Shown in pieces: positions 45,651 to 55,180 of a DNA stretch of 64,000 nt; within the stretch, counting starts at the first letter, position 1; every line of letters starts with the position of its first letter. The notes under the pieces were generated by a model. The model did not search any database, was not told where the DNA came from, and was given only the letters and a program-made list of their open reading frames with translations. The translations under genes were made by a program, and so were the position numbers. Source of the stretch: Stieleria neptunia (GTDB lineage Bacteria > Planctomycetota > Planctomycetia > Pirellulales > Pirellulaceae); assembly GCF_007754155.1 (NCBI RefSeq), contig NZ_CP037423.1, positions 7,498,938 to 7,562,937 on the forward strand, in the 5' to 3' direction.

Positions 45651-48600
45651 ATGAGCACCTCAGGCAAATACGGCGAGCGACAATCGTGGCGGCGTGCCGA
45701 AAGCGGTCAGGCAGGAAAACGGAAAACGATCAAAGCCTTGCTGACTCTGGTCGCGATCGTCCTGACGTTGCTGTTCGTGTACATGTTGCTGCCGGGGCCC
45801 AACCGGCAACTGATCACGATTCTGGTTTCCAACGATTACGACACCGATGTGATCACGCCGCCGATGTTCGGTGCCAATGCCCGTGCGGCGTTGAAATCCC
45901 AGCTTCAGGCCAATGACTTGCGTGGCAGCTGTGACGTCATCCGCAGCAGCTTTCAGCAAACCGAACTCGTCTCCAAGTACTTGAGTGACCCCGACGACAC
46001 CGTGATGGTGGTGCTGCGCGGCTACCTGATGCTCGACGGAGAGGATCGACCGTCGTTGGCGTGCAGCGATTTGGCGATCGGATCGTCGCCGCAATCCCCC
46101 AACGGCTTGTTGCCGCTGACGGAGATTTTGGAACCGTTGGCCGCCGTGGCGTCCAGCTCGTTTCGTGGCACGCGGCTGGTGGTGATCGACGCCGAACCGC
46201 TGGCCGCCCAACCGTCGCTGGGCCAATGGAACGATGACGTGTTTGCCAAACTGGATGAAACGATCCGGCAATTGCCCGGCCAGTCTGCCGATCGCTTGTG
46301 GGTGTTGCTAACCCGTGGACCGATGCAAAACGCCGGCTGGGATGCGACGACCCAGATGCCGCTTTCGACACAGACGCTGTTGGACGGCATCCAAGGCGGC
46401 GCGGATCTGAACCGCGATTTGAAAATCGAACTCGATGAACTGTGCGCCTTTCTCTCGGATCGCTACGGGCAGATGCCGCGCAACAACGAAACCGACAGCC
46501 CCCGCGTGATGCTGCTGCGGGGCGGTGTCGGGCAGGTGGAATCCAACGCCTTGTCCCGCGGCGACTTGGACGTCTGGGTCGCGCGCGTCGAACCACCGGC
46601 GGACGAGGAGGGCGAAGCGGAAACGCCGGAGGATTCGGGCGCGGTCGCTGACGACCTTGCCGACAAACTCTCTCAATCGCGACCGACCTCTGCCCCGATC
46701 ACCCCGGTCGTGTTGCAGTCCGCTGGCGGCGAAGCGGCAAAGGCGACGCCCCCCGAGGGCAGTGCGGGCGATGCCGCTGGCCAGACGACCGACGCCCCGA
46801 CGGCTGACGCCGGGGCGCCCGCCGCCCCGACCGCAACGGCCGCGCCGTCGCCGACCGGAACGGCTGCCGACGCACCGGCGGCAAGCAACGCCCCCGGAGG
46901 TCTCGTTGACGCACCCGCTGAGTTGACGTTCTGGGACATTCGTGACCAATTCGAATCGATTCCCCTGGCCAGTTCGGACGGCAAACCCGACGCCAGCCCG
47001 ATCGCGCTGGCGCCGCACCTGTGGCGGCGCTTGCTGGTGTTGGTGCTCGCCGGTCAGATCAAAGATTTTGACCCGGCGTCTCCCACGCCGACGCCGCGGC
47101 AGGTCGCTGAGGATTTGCGGGAACTGCAGCGAGTCATCAAAGGGCAAACGCCGTCCGGCGAAATCAACGACAACATCTCCGATGACATCGTCAGCCGATT
47201 GAAACGGCTGGTCTTGGATCACCGGGTGACGCGAGAGTCGACGCGTCCGGATCGTCGACTCCGCGCCGCCGATGCGTTGCAACACGCCGTTGCCGTCGCG
47301 CGATCACGGCTCTGGTCGTGGCTGGAATTCCAATGCCAAGCGGCCATCGCCGGCGGCCCGGTTCCCGACCAGGGGATCGCCGACGCCGCACTGCAGGCCG
47401 AACGGGTGCTCGCCGCCGGCGAGGGATCGGAGCGGCCCGACCAGGGGACGTTGGATCGCCAGCTGTCCCGATTGCACGCCGCGATCAACGTGTTCGACCG
47501 CAACGTCGAGGGCGCGGTCAATCAATTGCTGGCCGGATTTGCCCTCGATGATCCGCCCCGCACCTGGGAACTGAATCGCAACGCCTGGGCCTGGCTGCGA
47601 AGCCCGCTGCCGACCGGCGACCAGCGGCGACGGCTGCGGGCGGCGATCACGAACGCCCGCATCGATCCGACCGATACCCAAGAGCGTGCGGTGAATTTCA
47701 GCGACGTCGTCTTTGCCCGGCCCACCCCGTCGCAACGGAGCCGAGACGTGACGATGAAGTATCGGTCCGAGCTGGCGGAATATGAAAAAACGCGTGACGT
47801 CACGGCCGGCCCCGTCGACAAGGCCGGCCCCGCCGGTTGGAAAGCCATCCTGCAACAGGGCAAGGACCAGCCGGGCGCGTTTGCCGACCGATTCGCCGCG
47901 GCGCTGCGGATCGATCCACGCATCAACGTCGTCTCCAACCAGCAACCGATCTCGCATGCAATCACGCCCAAACCCATCGTCCGCATCGCGAGTGTGACGA
48001 TCTTGGATGACAGCGGTCAGAAACTGGGTGACTCGGCGGTGCTGCGTTTGGAAACGATGCAAGACCGACGCAACGTGACGCTGCGAATTGATCCCGGCCG
48101 CGACCGACCGGTTCGGCTGTTGGTCAGCGCCAGTTTGCGCAGTTCCTCCAACGACTTTGGGCCTCCCCGCGCCGAAGTCGTCTGGAAAGCCCCCGGCATG
48201 GCGAACAGTCGTCCGGGAGAATCGATCGCCATCACCATCGACGGCGATTCGTCTCGCGATCTGCCGCTGGAGATTCGTCCGGCGACGCTGGCCGAGCGTG
48301 GCGTCGATCTGAAGCTTCAACTGCAGATCCGCGCCGACCGGGTCAGCGACGAGATCGAAGGCGTCGTCGGCATCCACTCCCTGCCGATCGAATTGCCGCG
48401 CGAGAACCGATTGCGACTGGTCGCTTCGTCACCGCCGGGGATCGGCTGTTCTCGAGAGGTGCTCAGCGACGACGGCAGCCTGCCGGGCGGGCTTTGGTTG
48501 CGGACGTTCAACCGTCGAAAGACGCCGTTTCGATTCGAGTTGTTCAACGAATCCGGCAAAGCCTGCATGGCCAAGGTCTGGCTGATCAAGCTGCCCAAAC

Positions 48601-50438
48601 CGATGCCCGACACTGTCGCCGCCTATTGGCCCGATTTCGCCGCCAATCTTTACGCCAGCCCCGAGGGAGGCATCTTGGACGAGAAGGGCCGGATCCTGGA
48701 AAAATTCTTGCTGCCCACTCAGATCTTGAAGGGCCCCAGCACGCTGGCGATTCCTGCCGACGGCGAGCGCGTCGCGCTGAACTTCCAGGCCCCCGCCGCG
48801 TCAACCGACGGTGCATCGGCGCCCGCAGCCGCATCGGTGCCCGCAACCCCGGCGGCGCCCGGCGACACGCAAACGGACGTCAGCCACGGCATGGCATTGG
48901 TTTGTCGATTGGTCGACGCCGATGACAACGTGATGCCTGAAAAAGATCAAATCATCTGCCTGGTCGCCAAGCCGTGGGCGCCAAGCGATTACGTCACCAC
49001 CAACGTGTCCTACAATGACGGCGAAGTCGAAGTCAACGTGGAGCTGGAGTTTGACATCGACGGTGACGCTTCGCGCGACGCCTTGCCCCAACTGGAAAAA
49101 GTGCCGGTCAACGTTCGTTGGGTCCAGGACGACCAGTGGTCGGACTTCACCGCCGAAACCAGCGATCCGCCGCGCAGCCTGTTCGTGGATCTCAATCCAC
49201 AAGCCGGCAGAAAACAAGCGTTCTTTCGCGTGCCCGTCGTCCGCCGCAATCGAGAATCTTGGTGCCGACTGGATGTCGACGGTTGGCCGCGTGCGATTCA
49301 GCACGTCGTCCAACACCAACCGGGTGCCCTTGGTGCGGCCAAGCTCAAGAACCAGATCAAATTCGGCTCGATCGCGTTGACCCGGCGACCACAGGGAAAC
49401 ACCGAGCAGCCGACGACGTCGTACCACTGGCCGGAGAATGACGTTTATTTCAAGGGCGACGGAGACCAATTGATCGCCACGATCAAGGCCGATTTCGGTT
49501 TCCTGACGCGGACCAGCGATCCCGAGGTCGCGCTGGATGTCGAAGGCCGCCGGTTCACCAGCTACAAGACCGATCGATTCATTCGAACCACTGCCAGCCC
49601 GTTGTCAGACCAGGGCGTGATCACGTTGACCACCCAGGTCAGTGACATCCAGGTCGAACTCAGCCAAGGCCGCTACCGCGATGAACGCATTCCGATCGAC
49701 GCCACGCTCAAATTGGACAACATTGAACAGGAGAACGCTTCGATCACGGCGGTGCTGGATTCCACGCCGCCGGACAAGAATCTGATCGCCATCACGCCGC
49801 GGCAACGCGGCCCGTACTACGACGGGTCGACGTTGGAATTCTCCGTCACCGCCAGCGACCTGGGGTCGAAAGCGGCCGGGATTTCACGACTGGAAATCGG
49901 GCTCGACACGACCCAGGACGGCAAGGCAAATACCAAACAAGACGATCATGTCTTTGACCCGCCGGTGTCGCCCGCCGTTCTGCCGGCCGGCAAGTCACGG
50001 TTCAAATTCCAAGTCGCCGGCGAATACGCCGTCATCGTCCGGGCCATCGACGCGGCCGGCAACGAGAGCAGCAATCGGTATCCGATCACGATCACCAAAA
50101 AACCGCCGCCGGCTGACACACCCGGCGGCGAGGGAACGGGCACGCCGAAGGTCAAAATGGGCTGGCTACACGGGGTGCTCGACACGCGTGCGGGGATGAA
50201 CGGGACGTTGTTCCTCAGCCCTGCCCCGGCTCCGGTGAACAGCAAAGAGAAAACGATTCTCGGTCAAGACAAGCGTTTCGATTTCGGGCCGTTGCCCGAA
50301 GGCAAGTACAGCTTGAAATTCAAGGGCACCAAACAAAACACCAGCGTGACGCTAACTTGGAAAGATCTGGAGATCGACACCACGCCCAAGAAGTCCAAAC
50401 CGCTGTCGCTGAGTCTCGATCAGGCCGAAACAGAATAG
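45651..50438 (+). CDS. Giant membrane-anchored T6SS-linked protein, unknown function
   Basis: The ATG at 45651 is preferred to a TTG 15 nt earlier; 1595 residues. One N-terminal membrane helix (ALLTLVAIVLTLLFVYMLL) is followed by an extracytoplasmic body. Residues about 55-300 look like a caspase-like or alpha/beta domain (VVIDAEPLAAQPSLGQWNDD, GADLNRDLKIELDELCAFL). An Ala/Pro/Thr-rich linker lies near 360-425. Beta-rich segments follow, including an Ig-like part (AGEYAVIVRAIDAAGNESS) and a small C-terminal beta domain. It is not a recognised core subunit. It may replace the missing periplasmic TssM portion (speculative). Confidence 0.6.
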   Translation: MSTSGKYGERQSWRRAESGQAGKRKTIKALLTLVAIVLTLLFVYMLLPGPNRQLITILVSNDYDTDVITPPMFGANARAALKSQLQANDLRGSCDVIRSSFQQTELVSKYLSDPDDTVMVVLRGYLMLDGEDRPSLACSDLAIGSSPQSPNGLLPLTEILEPLAAVASSSFRGTRLVVIDAEPLAAQPSLGQWNDDVFAKLDETIRQLPGQSADRLWVLLTRGPMQNAGWDATTQMPLSTQTLLDGIQGGADLNRDLKIELDELCAFLSDRYGQMPRNNETDSPRVMLLRGGVGQVESNALSRGDLDVWVARVEPPADEEGEAETPEDSGAVADDLADKLSQSRPTSAPITPVVLQSAGGEAAKATPPEGSAGDAAGQTTDAPTADAGAPAAPTATAAPSPTGTAADAPAASNAPGGLVDAPAELTFWDIRDQFESIPLASSDGKPDASPIALAPHLWRRLLVLVLAGQIKDFDPASPTPTPRQVAEDLRELQRVIKGQTPSGEINDNISDDIVSRLKRLVLDHRVTRESTRPDRRLRAADALQHAVAVARSRLWSWLEFQCQAAIAGGPVPDQGIADAALQAERVLAAGEGSERPDQGTLDRQLSRLHAAINVFDRNVEGAVNQLLAGFALDDPPRTWELNRNAWAWLRSPLPTGDQRRRLRAAITNARIDPTDTQERAVNFSDVVFARPTPSQRSRDVTMKYRSELAEYEKTRDVTAGPVDKAGPAGWKAILQQGKDQPGAFADRFAAALRIDPRINVVSNQQPISHAITPKPIVRIASVTILDDSGQKLGDSAVLRLETMQDRRNVTLRIDPGRDRPVRLLVSASLRSSSNDFGPPRAEVVWKAPGMANSRPGESIAITIDGDSSRDLPLEIRPATLAERGVDLKLQLQIRADRVSDEIEGVVGIHSLPIELPRENRLRLVASSPPGIGCSREVLSDDGSLPGGLWLRTFNRRKTPFRFELFNESGKACMAKVWLIKLPKPMPDTVAAYWPDFAANLYASPEGGILDEKGRILEKFLLPTQILKGPSTLAIPADGERVALNFQAPAASTDGASAPAAASVPATPAAPGDTQTDVSHGMALVCRLVDADDNVMPEKDQIICLVAKPWAPSDYVTTNVSYNDGEVEVNVELEFDIDGDASRDALPQLEKVPVNVRWVQDDQWSDFTAETSDPPRSLFVDLNPQAGRKQAFFRVPVVRRNRESWCRLDVDGWPRAIQHVVQHQPGALGAAKLKNQIKFGSIALTRRPQGNTEQPTTSYHWPENDVYFKGDGDQLIATIKADFGFLTRTSDPEVALDVEGRRFTSYKTDRFIRTTASPLSDQGVITLTTQVSDIQVELSQGRYRDERIPIDATLKLDNIEQENASITAVLDSTPPDKNLIAITPRQRGPYYDGSTLEFSVTASDLGSKAAGISRLEIGLDTTQDGKANTKQDDHVFDPPVSPAVLPAGKSRFKFQVAGEYAVIVRAIDAAGNESSNRYPITITKKPPPADTPGGEGTGTPKVKMGWLHGVLDTRAGMNGTLFLSPAPAPVNSKEKTILGQDKRFDFGPLPEGKYSLKFKGTKQNTSVTLTWKDLEIDTTPKKSKPLSLSLDQAETE

Positions 50439-50546
50439 CCGTGGCGGAACGCGCGCCGTCGCTTGCTCTGCGTTGTCTTGATTGACATGCGAATTCGAAT
50501 TTCCAAGATTTCAATTCGGAATCAAGCAACAAATCCGGGGGTGCCA

Positions 50547-50632
50547 CGAGAACGGTAGTGTGCATCGTGGCGAAACAATTCGCCCACGCAAAACACTTCC
50601 GGTTTCCATCCTCTCCACGTAAGGAACTGACC
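50547..50632 (+). promoter_or_regulatory. Conserved leader of hcp copy 1
   Basis: CGAGAACGGTAGTGTGCATCG at 50547-50567 recurs exactly at 58447-58467, at nearly the same distance before the second hcp. The match continues patchily (GGCGAAACA, TCGCCCA). The conservation outside coding sequence suggests a promoter or a leader RNA element, or simply a recent duplication. Confidence 0.45.
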
Positions 50633-51115
50633 ATGGCTGCTTACATTAAGTTTGATGGCGTTGACGGCGAATGCAAAGACAAGGACCACAAGGGCTGGAG
50701 CGACTTGCTGTCGTTCAGCCAAGCGGTCCATCAACCCGGCGGCTCGGCCACCGGTGCGACACGGCGTCGCGGCGACGTCATCATGGAAGACATCTCGTGC
50801 ACCAAGGAACTGGACAAATCGAGCCCGAAAATCGCCGAATCGGTGTGCAAGGGCAAGGTCTACCCGAAGGTCGAAATCGACGTCACCGCGTCGTATACCG
50901 ATGCAGGACGCGTGACCTACTACCGCTATGAGCTGACCAACGTCCTCGTGACCAGTTACAACATCGGCGGTGCCGGTCAAAGCGAATCGGTGCCGACCGA
51001 AGACTTCTCCTTGAACTTCGAAGAGATCAAGGTGACCTACACCGAGAACGATTCCAAGGGCAAGAAGAAGGGCAACGTCGAGTACTCGTGGAAGGTCGAA
51101 GAAGGCGAGTCTTGA
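50633..51115 (+). CDS. hcp: T6SS tube protein Hcp, copy 1
   Basis: The ATG at 50633 follows AAGGAAC, giving 160 residues. Hcp1 family features are AAYIKFDGVDGECKDKDHKG, KGWSDLLSFSQAVHQPGG, EDISCTKELDKSSPKIAESV and YRYELTNVLVTSY. It differs from copy 2 at only about four residues. Hcp hexamers stack into the inner tube and can carry small effectors. Confidence 0.96.
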   Translation: MAAYIKFDGVDGECKDKDHKGWSDLLSFSQAVHQPGGSATGATRRRGDVIMEDISCTKELDKSSPKIAESVCKGKVYPKVEIDVTASYTDAGRVTYYRYELTNVLVTSYNIGGAGQSESVPTEDFSLNFEEIKVTYTENDSKGKKKGNVEYSWKVEEGES

Positions 51116-51134
51116 TCGCTCTCCCCGAATGGAA

Positions 51135-51540
51135 GTGGGGTAAGCATCCTGCTTGCCATCCTCGCCGGCTCCGCCGGCGAAGGTAAAGTGGGGTAAGCAT
51201 CCTGCTTGCCACCCTCGCCGGCTCCGCCGACGAAGGTAAAGTGGGGTAAGCATCCTGCTTGCCACCCTCGCCGGCTCCGCCGGCGAAGGTAAAGTGGGGT
51301 AAGCATCCTGCTTGCCACCCTCACCGGCTCCGCCGGCGAAGGTAAAGTGGGGTAAGCATCCTGCTTGCCACCCTCGCCGGCTCCGCCGGCGAAGGTAAAG
51401 TGGGGTAAGCATCCTGCTTGCCACCCTCACCGGCTCCTCCGGCGAAGGTAAAGTGGGGTAAGCATCCTGCTTGCCACCCTCGCCGGCTCCGCCGGCGAAG
51501 GTAAAGTGGGGTAAGCATCCTGCTTGCCATCCTCGCGCGG
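51135..51540. repeat. 53-bp tandem repeat, eight units
   Basis: Units begin with GTGGGGTAAGCATCCTGCTT at 51135, 51188, 51241, 51294, 51347, 51400, 51453 and 51506, the last incomplete. Each carries a GCCGGCTCCGCCGGC palindrome. It fills most of the gap between hcp copy 1 and vgrG copy 1. Open frames through it are GC-rich artefacts of the repeat. Confidence 0.97.
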
Positions 51541-51545
51541 CGAAC

Positions 51546-51600
51546 CCTGGAGGCGGAGCCTCCAAGACCGTGTGTTCCCAGGCGGAGCCTGGGAACAAGA
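51546..51600. repeat. Two short palindromes after the 53-bp array
   Basis: GGAGGCGGAGCCTCC is followed by TTCCCAGGCGGAGCCTGGGAA, two perfect or near-perfect hairpins with a shared CGGAGCC core. These look like dispersed genomic repeats. They could attenuate read-through from hcp into vgrG (inference). Confidence 0.6.
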
Positions 51601-51651
51601 TCTGACAAGTCGCCTCAGAATCCTGATCACACACCACACCTTGACCGAGCC

Positions 51652-53637
51652 ATGGCACTTCAACAGCAGAATCGGCTCCTGAATCTCAACACGGTTCTCG
51701 GTGACGATGTGCTGTTGCTCACGTCATTCACCGGCAGCGAAGAAATGGGACGGCTGTTTCGTTACCAACTGGAAATGATCAGCGACGACCCCGGCATCAA
51801 GCCCCAAGACATCGTCGGCACGGCGATCGGCTGGAGCATCGAATTGGCCGACAACTCGCGGCGGCACTGGCACGGTTTCGTCAAAAGCCTTTCACGCGGC
51901 GACGTCGACGGACAGGACCGGCGCAACTATCGCGTCGAAGTCGTCCCTTGGTTGTGGTTCCTGACCCAGACCAGCGACTGCAAAATCTTTCAAGACACCA
52001 AGGTGCCCGACATCCTCGATGAAGTGCTCGGCGAGTACAGCTTTGCCGATTACAAGCCGGACTTTTTGCTCGACCATAAAGAATGGGAGTATTGCGTCCA
52101 GTATCGCGAGACCGATTTCAATTTCTTGTCGCGATTGATGGAACAAGAAGGGATCTTTTATTACTTCAAACACTCCGAAGGTGCTCACCAAATGGTGATC
52201 ACCGACCACAAGGATGGTTACTACACGCTGCCGGAGGCCGACGTCGATTTCCCCGACGACATCGGCTCGCGTGCGATCGACGACCACTTGACGAGCTGGG
52301 AACGCAAGTATGAATTTGTGCCCGGGAAATGGGTGCAGCGCGACTACAACTTTAAAACCCCCAGCGATGATTTGATCACCGACACGGGCACGGTCGTCGA
52401 CCTGCCGGAAGTCGGCAATTACGAGATGTACGACTATCCCGGCGAATACCCCGACAAGGGCGTCGGCGGCGGCGAAACCCGGTTGCGGATCGAGGCCGAG
52501 GAGACGCGTCACGACATCGTTTCGGCGACCAGCCTGTGCAAGACGTTCCAGGCCGGCGGGCGTTTCACCGTCGATCAACATCGCGACAGCGAGGAACAGG
52601 GCGCCGAAGTGGTGATCACCGCGATCCAGCACTCCGCCAGCGAGCCAATGGCTTATGAGACCGGCGGCGACGGCGGTTTGGCCTATCGCAACTCGATCAC
52701 CTGTCTGCCCTCCTCACGCGTCTTCCGAACGCCACGGAGCACCGCCAAACCGATCATCAGCGGCGTGCAAACGGCAATCGTCACCGGTCCGCCCGGCGAA
52801 GAGATTTATCCGGACGAATTCGGCCGAGTGAAATGCCAGTTTCACTGGGACCGTTACGGCCAGCATGACGACAAGAGCAGCTGCTGGATCCGTGTCTCAC
52901 AGGTCCACGCCGGTTCGGGGTTCGGAGGCATCAGCATTCCACGCATCGACGAGGAAGTCGTCGTCAGTTTCCTCGAAGGCGATCCCGATCGACCGCTGGT
53001 CACCGGTCGCGTTTATCACGCCCAGAACATGCCGCCCTACGGGCTGCCCGATTCCAAGAATATCAGCGGGCTGAAATCAAACAGCACCAAGGGCGGTGGC
53101 GGTTACAACGAGTACGTCATGGACGACACCAAGGGCAACGAATTGATCCGCGAACACGGCCAATTCGATAAAGATTCAACCATCGAAAACGACCTCCGCG
53201 AGCATGTGCTCAACAACCGCACCCGCGATGTCTCGGTGGATGAAGCGGTCAGCATCGGCAGCAACCAGGAAATCAACGTCGGCGCCGACCGCACCGTGAA
53301 TGTGGGGGCCAACCAAGAGGTTTCCATCGGGGCAAACTCATCGCTCAGCGTGGGGTCGAATCGCGACACCACCGTCGGGGGCAATCGGACGTTGAATGTC
53401 AGTGGGTCGCAAGAAAACAACACCGGCACCAGTCGATCGACCTCCGTCGGTGCCTCCGACACGCTGAACGTCGGAGCGGCGCTGGAAATCAATGCCGGAT
53501 CCGCGATCAGGCTGATCGTCGGCGGGTCGGCAATCGAGATCGGACCGGGTGGAATCAAAATCTCCGGGCCGATGGTGGACGTCACGGGCGCCGGCCCGGT
53601 CACCATCACCGGCGCCGTCGTGAAGGTCAACTCCTAA
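51652..53637 (+). CDS. vgrG: T6SS spike protein VgrG (TssI), copy 1
   Basis: 661 residues. The gp27-like part has LLLTSFTGSEEMGRLFRYQL and ETDFNFLSRLMEQEGIFYYF; the gp5-like OB part has YPDEFGRVKCQFHWDRYGQ and SCWIRVSQVHAGSGFGGIS. The C-terminus is a beta-helix with VGSNQEINVGADRTVNVG-type repeats. The first 450 residues closely match copy 2; the helix differs. It tips the Hcp tube and carries effectors. Confidence 0.95.
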   Translation: MALQQQNRLLNLNTVLGDDVLLLTSFTGSEEMGRLFRYQLEMISDDPGIKPQDIVGTAIGWSIELADNSRRHWHGFVKSLSRGDVDGQDRRNYRVEVVPWLWFLTQTSDCKIFQDTKVPDILDEVLGEYSFADYKPDFLLDHKEWEYCVQYRETDFNFLSRLMEQEGIFYYFKHSEGAHQMVITDHKDGYYTLPEADVDFPDDIGSRAIDDHLTSWERKYEFVPGKWVQRDYNFKTPSDDLITDTGTVVDLPEVGNYEMYDYPGEYPDKGVGGGETRLRIEAEETRHDIVSATSLCKTFQAGGRFTVDQHRDSEEQGAEVVITAIQHSASEPMAYETGGDGGLAYRNSITCLPSSRVFRTPRSTAKPIISGVQTAIVTGPPGEEIYPDEFGRVKCQFHWDRYGQHDDKSSCWIRVSQVHAGSGFGGISIPRIDEEVVVSFLEGDPDRPLVTGRVYHAQNMPPYGLPDSKNISGLKSNSTKGGGGYNEYVMDDTKGNELIREHGQFDKDSTIENDLREHVLNNRTRDVSVDEAVSIGSNQEINVGADRTVNVGANQEVSIGANSSLSVGSNRDTTVGGNRTLNVSGSQENNTGTSRSTSVGASDTLNVGAALEINAGSAIRLIVGGSAIEIGPGGIKISGPMVDVTGAGPVTITGAVVKVNS

Positions 53638-53657
53638 GATTACAGGCATCGAAATTG

Positions 53658-54140
53658 ATGACACAGACGTCCACCAAGCCAGCGCCGACGAAGCGAGCAG
53701 CCGTCAAGCCAGCGTCTGAGGCACCAGCAGCACCTGAGGCACAAGCGTCTGCCACCGATTCAACGACCCTGCCGCTGCGGCACGGCCAGTCGATTCAAGT
53801 GCAAACCGTCGACGACCGACAGACGTTGCACTTGATGTCGGTCGACGGCAAGTGCCGGCTGGAAATCCAGATCACCGAGGCCGGGCCGGTGCTGATGTTG
53901 GGCGGCGCCGGACTGCAGGTCTCCGTCGAGGGACCATTGGCCTTCGATGCCGGCCACGTTGCGATTCATGGCCGCGATTCGCTGTCGTTGTCGACCGACG
54001 GGGATTTAAGCCTCAAGAGTGCCGGCAAGATGCATTCCAGCGGTCACACCCAATGCATCGAATCACAGCGTGGGGATGTTCAAGTGACGGCCAATGATGA
54101 TGTGCGGCTGACGGGTGAACGCGTGCGAGTGAATTGTTAG
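53658..54140 (+). CDS. Separate VgrG-tail-like beta-helix protein
   Basis: 160 residues. After a Pro/Ala-rich N-terminus come repeats typical of VgrG/gp5 tails (DSLSLSTDGDLSLKSAGKMH, DVQVTANDDVRLTGERVRVN). There is no OB or gp27 part. The gene begins 20 nt after vgrG copy 1 and slightly precedes the DUF2169 gene. It may extend or cap the spike; this is inferred from position and repeat type. Confidence 0.6.
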   Translation: MTQTSTKPAPTKRAAVKPASEAPAAPEAQASATDSTTLPLRHGQSIQVQTVDDRQTLHLMSVDGKCRLEIQITEAGPVLMLGGAGLQVSVEGPLAFDAGHVAIHGRDSLSLSTDGDLSLKSAGKMHSSGHTQCIESQRGDVQVTANDDVRLTGERVRVNC

Positions 54141-54148
54141 ATGATCCC

Positions 54149-55180
54149 ATGCAACTAGAAAACTCAACTCGGTTTCCGGCGCTGTTGTTTCGCGGCGCCA
54201 TCGACGAAGATCGATTCTGCGCGTCGGTGACGTGTCGTGCGACGTACGACCTGACGCCCCAGGGGTTGGTGCTGTCCGACGAGCAACCTTGGATCGTTTC
54301 CGCCGAACCCTGGGAAGGGCCCCATGGCGGGCCGATGGATTCCGACGAAGTGTTCTATCGGGGCGGCGTGGACGTCCTGGTCTTCGGCCAGGCATCCGCC
54401 TTCGGCAACGATCCGACGCGAGGCCAGGTGGTCGTCCGTGTCGGAGATGCGTTTCAATCCGCGGTGGCGGTGTTTGGTGATCGTGTCTGGATCGAGCAAC
54501 AGGACGAACTGGTCCCCAGTGATCCAGAGCCGTTCCAATCGATGCCGCTGGAACTGAACCGGGCCTACGGCGGAAAGGACGTCTGGGATGAACTGGACAT
54601 CCCGTTTCCCGACAACCCCGACGGTTGCGGCTATTATCTTTCGCGCGACAGCGCGGTCGGGTCGCCGCTGCCCAATTTAGAAGATCCCGCCACCCCGATC
54701 ACCAACTGGGAGGACCAACCCGAACCGGTCGCGACCGGCACGGTGCCGATGGCGTTTGGTCCCAAGCTGAAACGGTTCATGGTGATCGACGAAGTCACCG
54801 GTGAGATGAAGAAACTCGATCCCCGGTTCTTCAACAGTGCGTTCCCCAACTTGATCGTCGACTCGGTTCGGCCCGGTGATCCGGTCGTGGTCGAAGGCAT
54901 TTTTCCACACGGGTCACTCGCGTTCCAAGTTCCCGATCTGGATCTGGAAGTGATGCTGCAATTCGACGACGAAGAAATCATCGCACCGCTGCAAATCGAT
55001 CAGATCGGAATCGAATGTGAACGCAAACGTGTCTTCATCGGATGGAGATACCCGTTTCGCTATCGTTTTTATCCGCTGCAAAAACGACGCTGCGTCCTGC
55101 GATCGAGGCAGCAGCGCGAACAACCACACCCGATGGCGGCCGCAACGCCGGATTCAGGAGCAGATCAATGCACGCCGTGA
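54149..55180 (+). CDS. DUF2169 T6SS effector adaptor, copy 1
   Basis: The ATG at 54149 is preferred to an upstream TTG, giving 343 residues. DUF2169 features are VTCRATYDLTPQGLVLSDEQ, EVFYRGGVDVLVFGQASAFG, MPLELNRAYGGKDVWDELD and GCGYYLSRDSAVGSPLPNLE. DUF2169 proteins such as TecT act as chaperones or adaptors that load effectors or PAAR proteins on VgrG. The end overlaps the next start. Confidence 0.85.
   Translation: MQLENSTRFPALLFRGAIDEDRFCASVTCRATYDLTPQGLVLSDEQPWIVSAEPWEGPHGGPMDSDEVFYRGGVDVLVFGQASAFGNDPTRGQVVVRVGDAFQSAVAVFGDRVWIEQQDELVPSDPEPFQSMPLELNRAYGGKDVWDELDIPFPDNPDGCGYYLSRDSAVGSPLPNLEDPATPITNWEDQPEPVATGTVPMAFGPKLKRFMVIDEVTGEMKKLDPRFFNSAFPNLIVDSVRPGDPVVVEGIFPHGSLAFQVPDLDLEVMLQFDDEEIIAPLQIDQIGIECERKRVFIGWRYPFRYRFYPLQKRRCVLRSRQQREQPHPMAAATPDSGADQCTP

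Noticed and set aside
46308..48377. Long minus-strand frames opposite the giant membrane-anchored protein
   Set aside because: The + strand gene has a membrane helix and domain-like structure; the antisense frames do not.
51135..51540. CRISPR array
   Set aside because: The 53-bp units are directly contiguous with no variable spacers, and no cas genes are present.
50522..51658. A minus-strand frame with repeated peptides over the 53-bp array
   Set aside because: The peptide repeats only reflect the DNA repeat, and the frame runs antisense through hcp.
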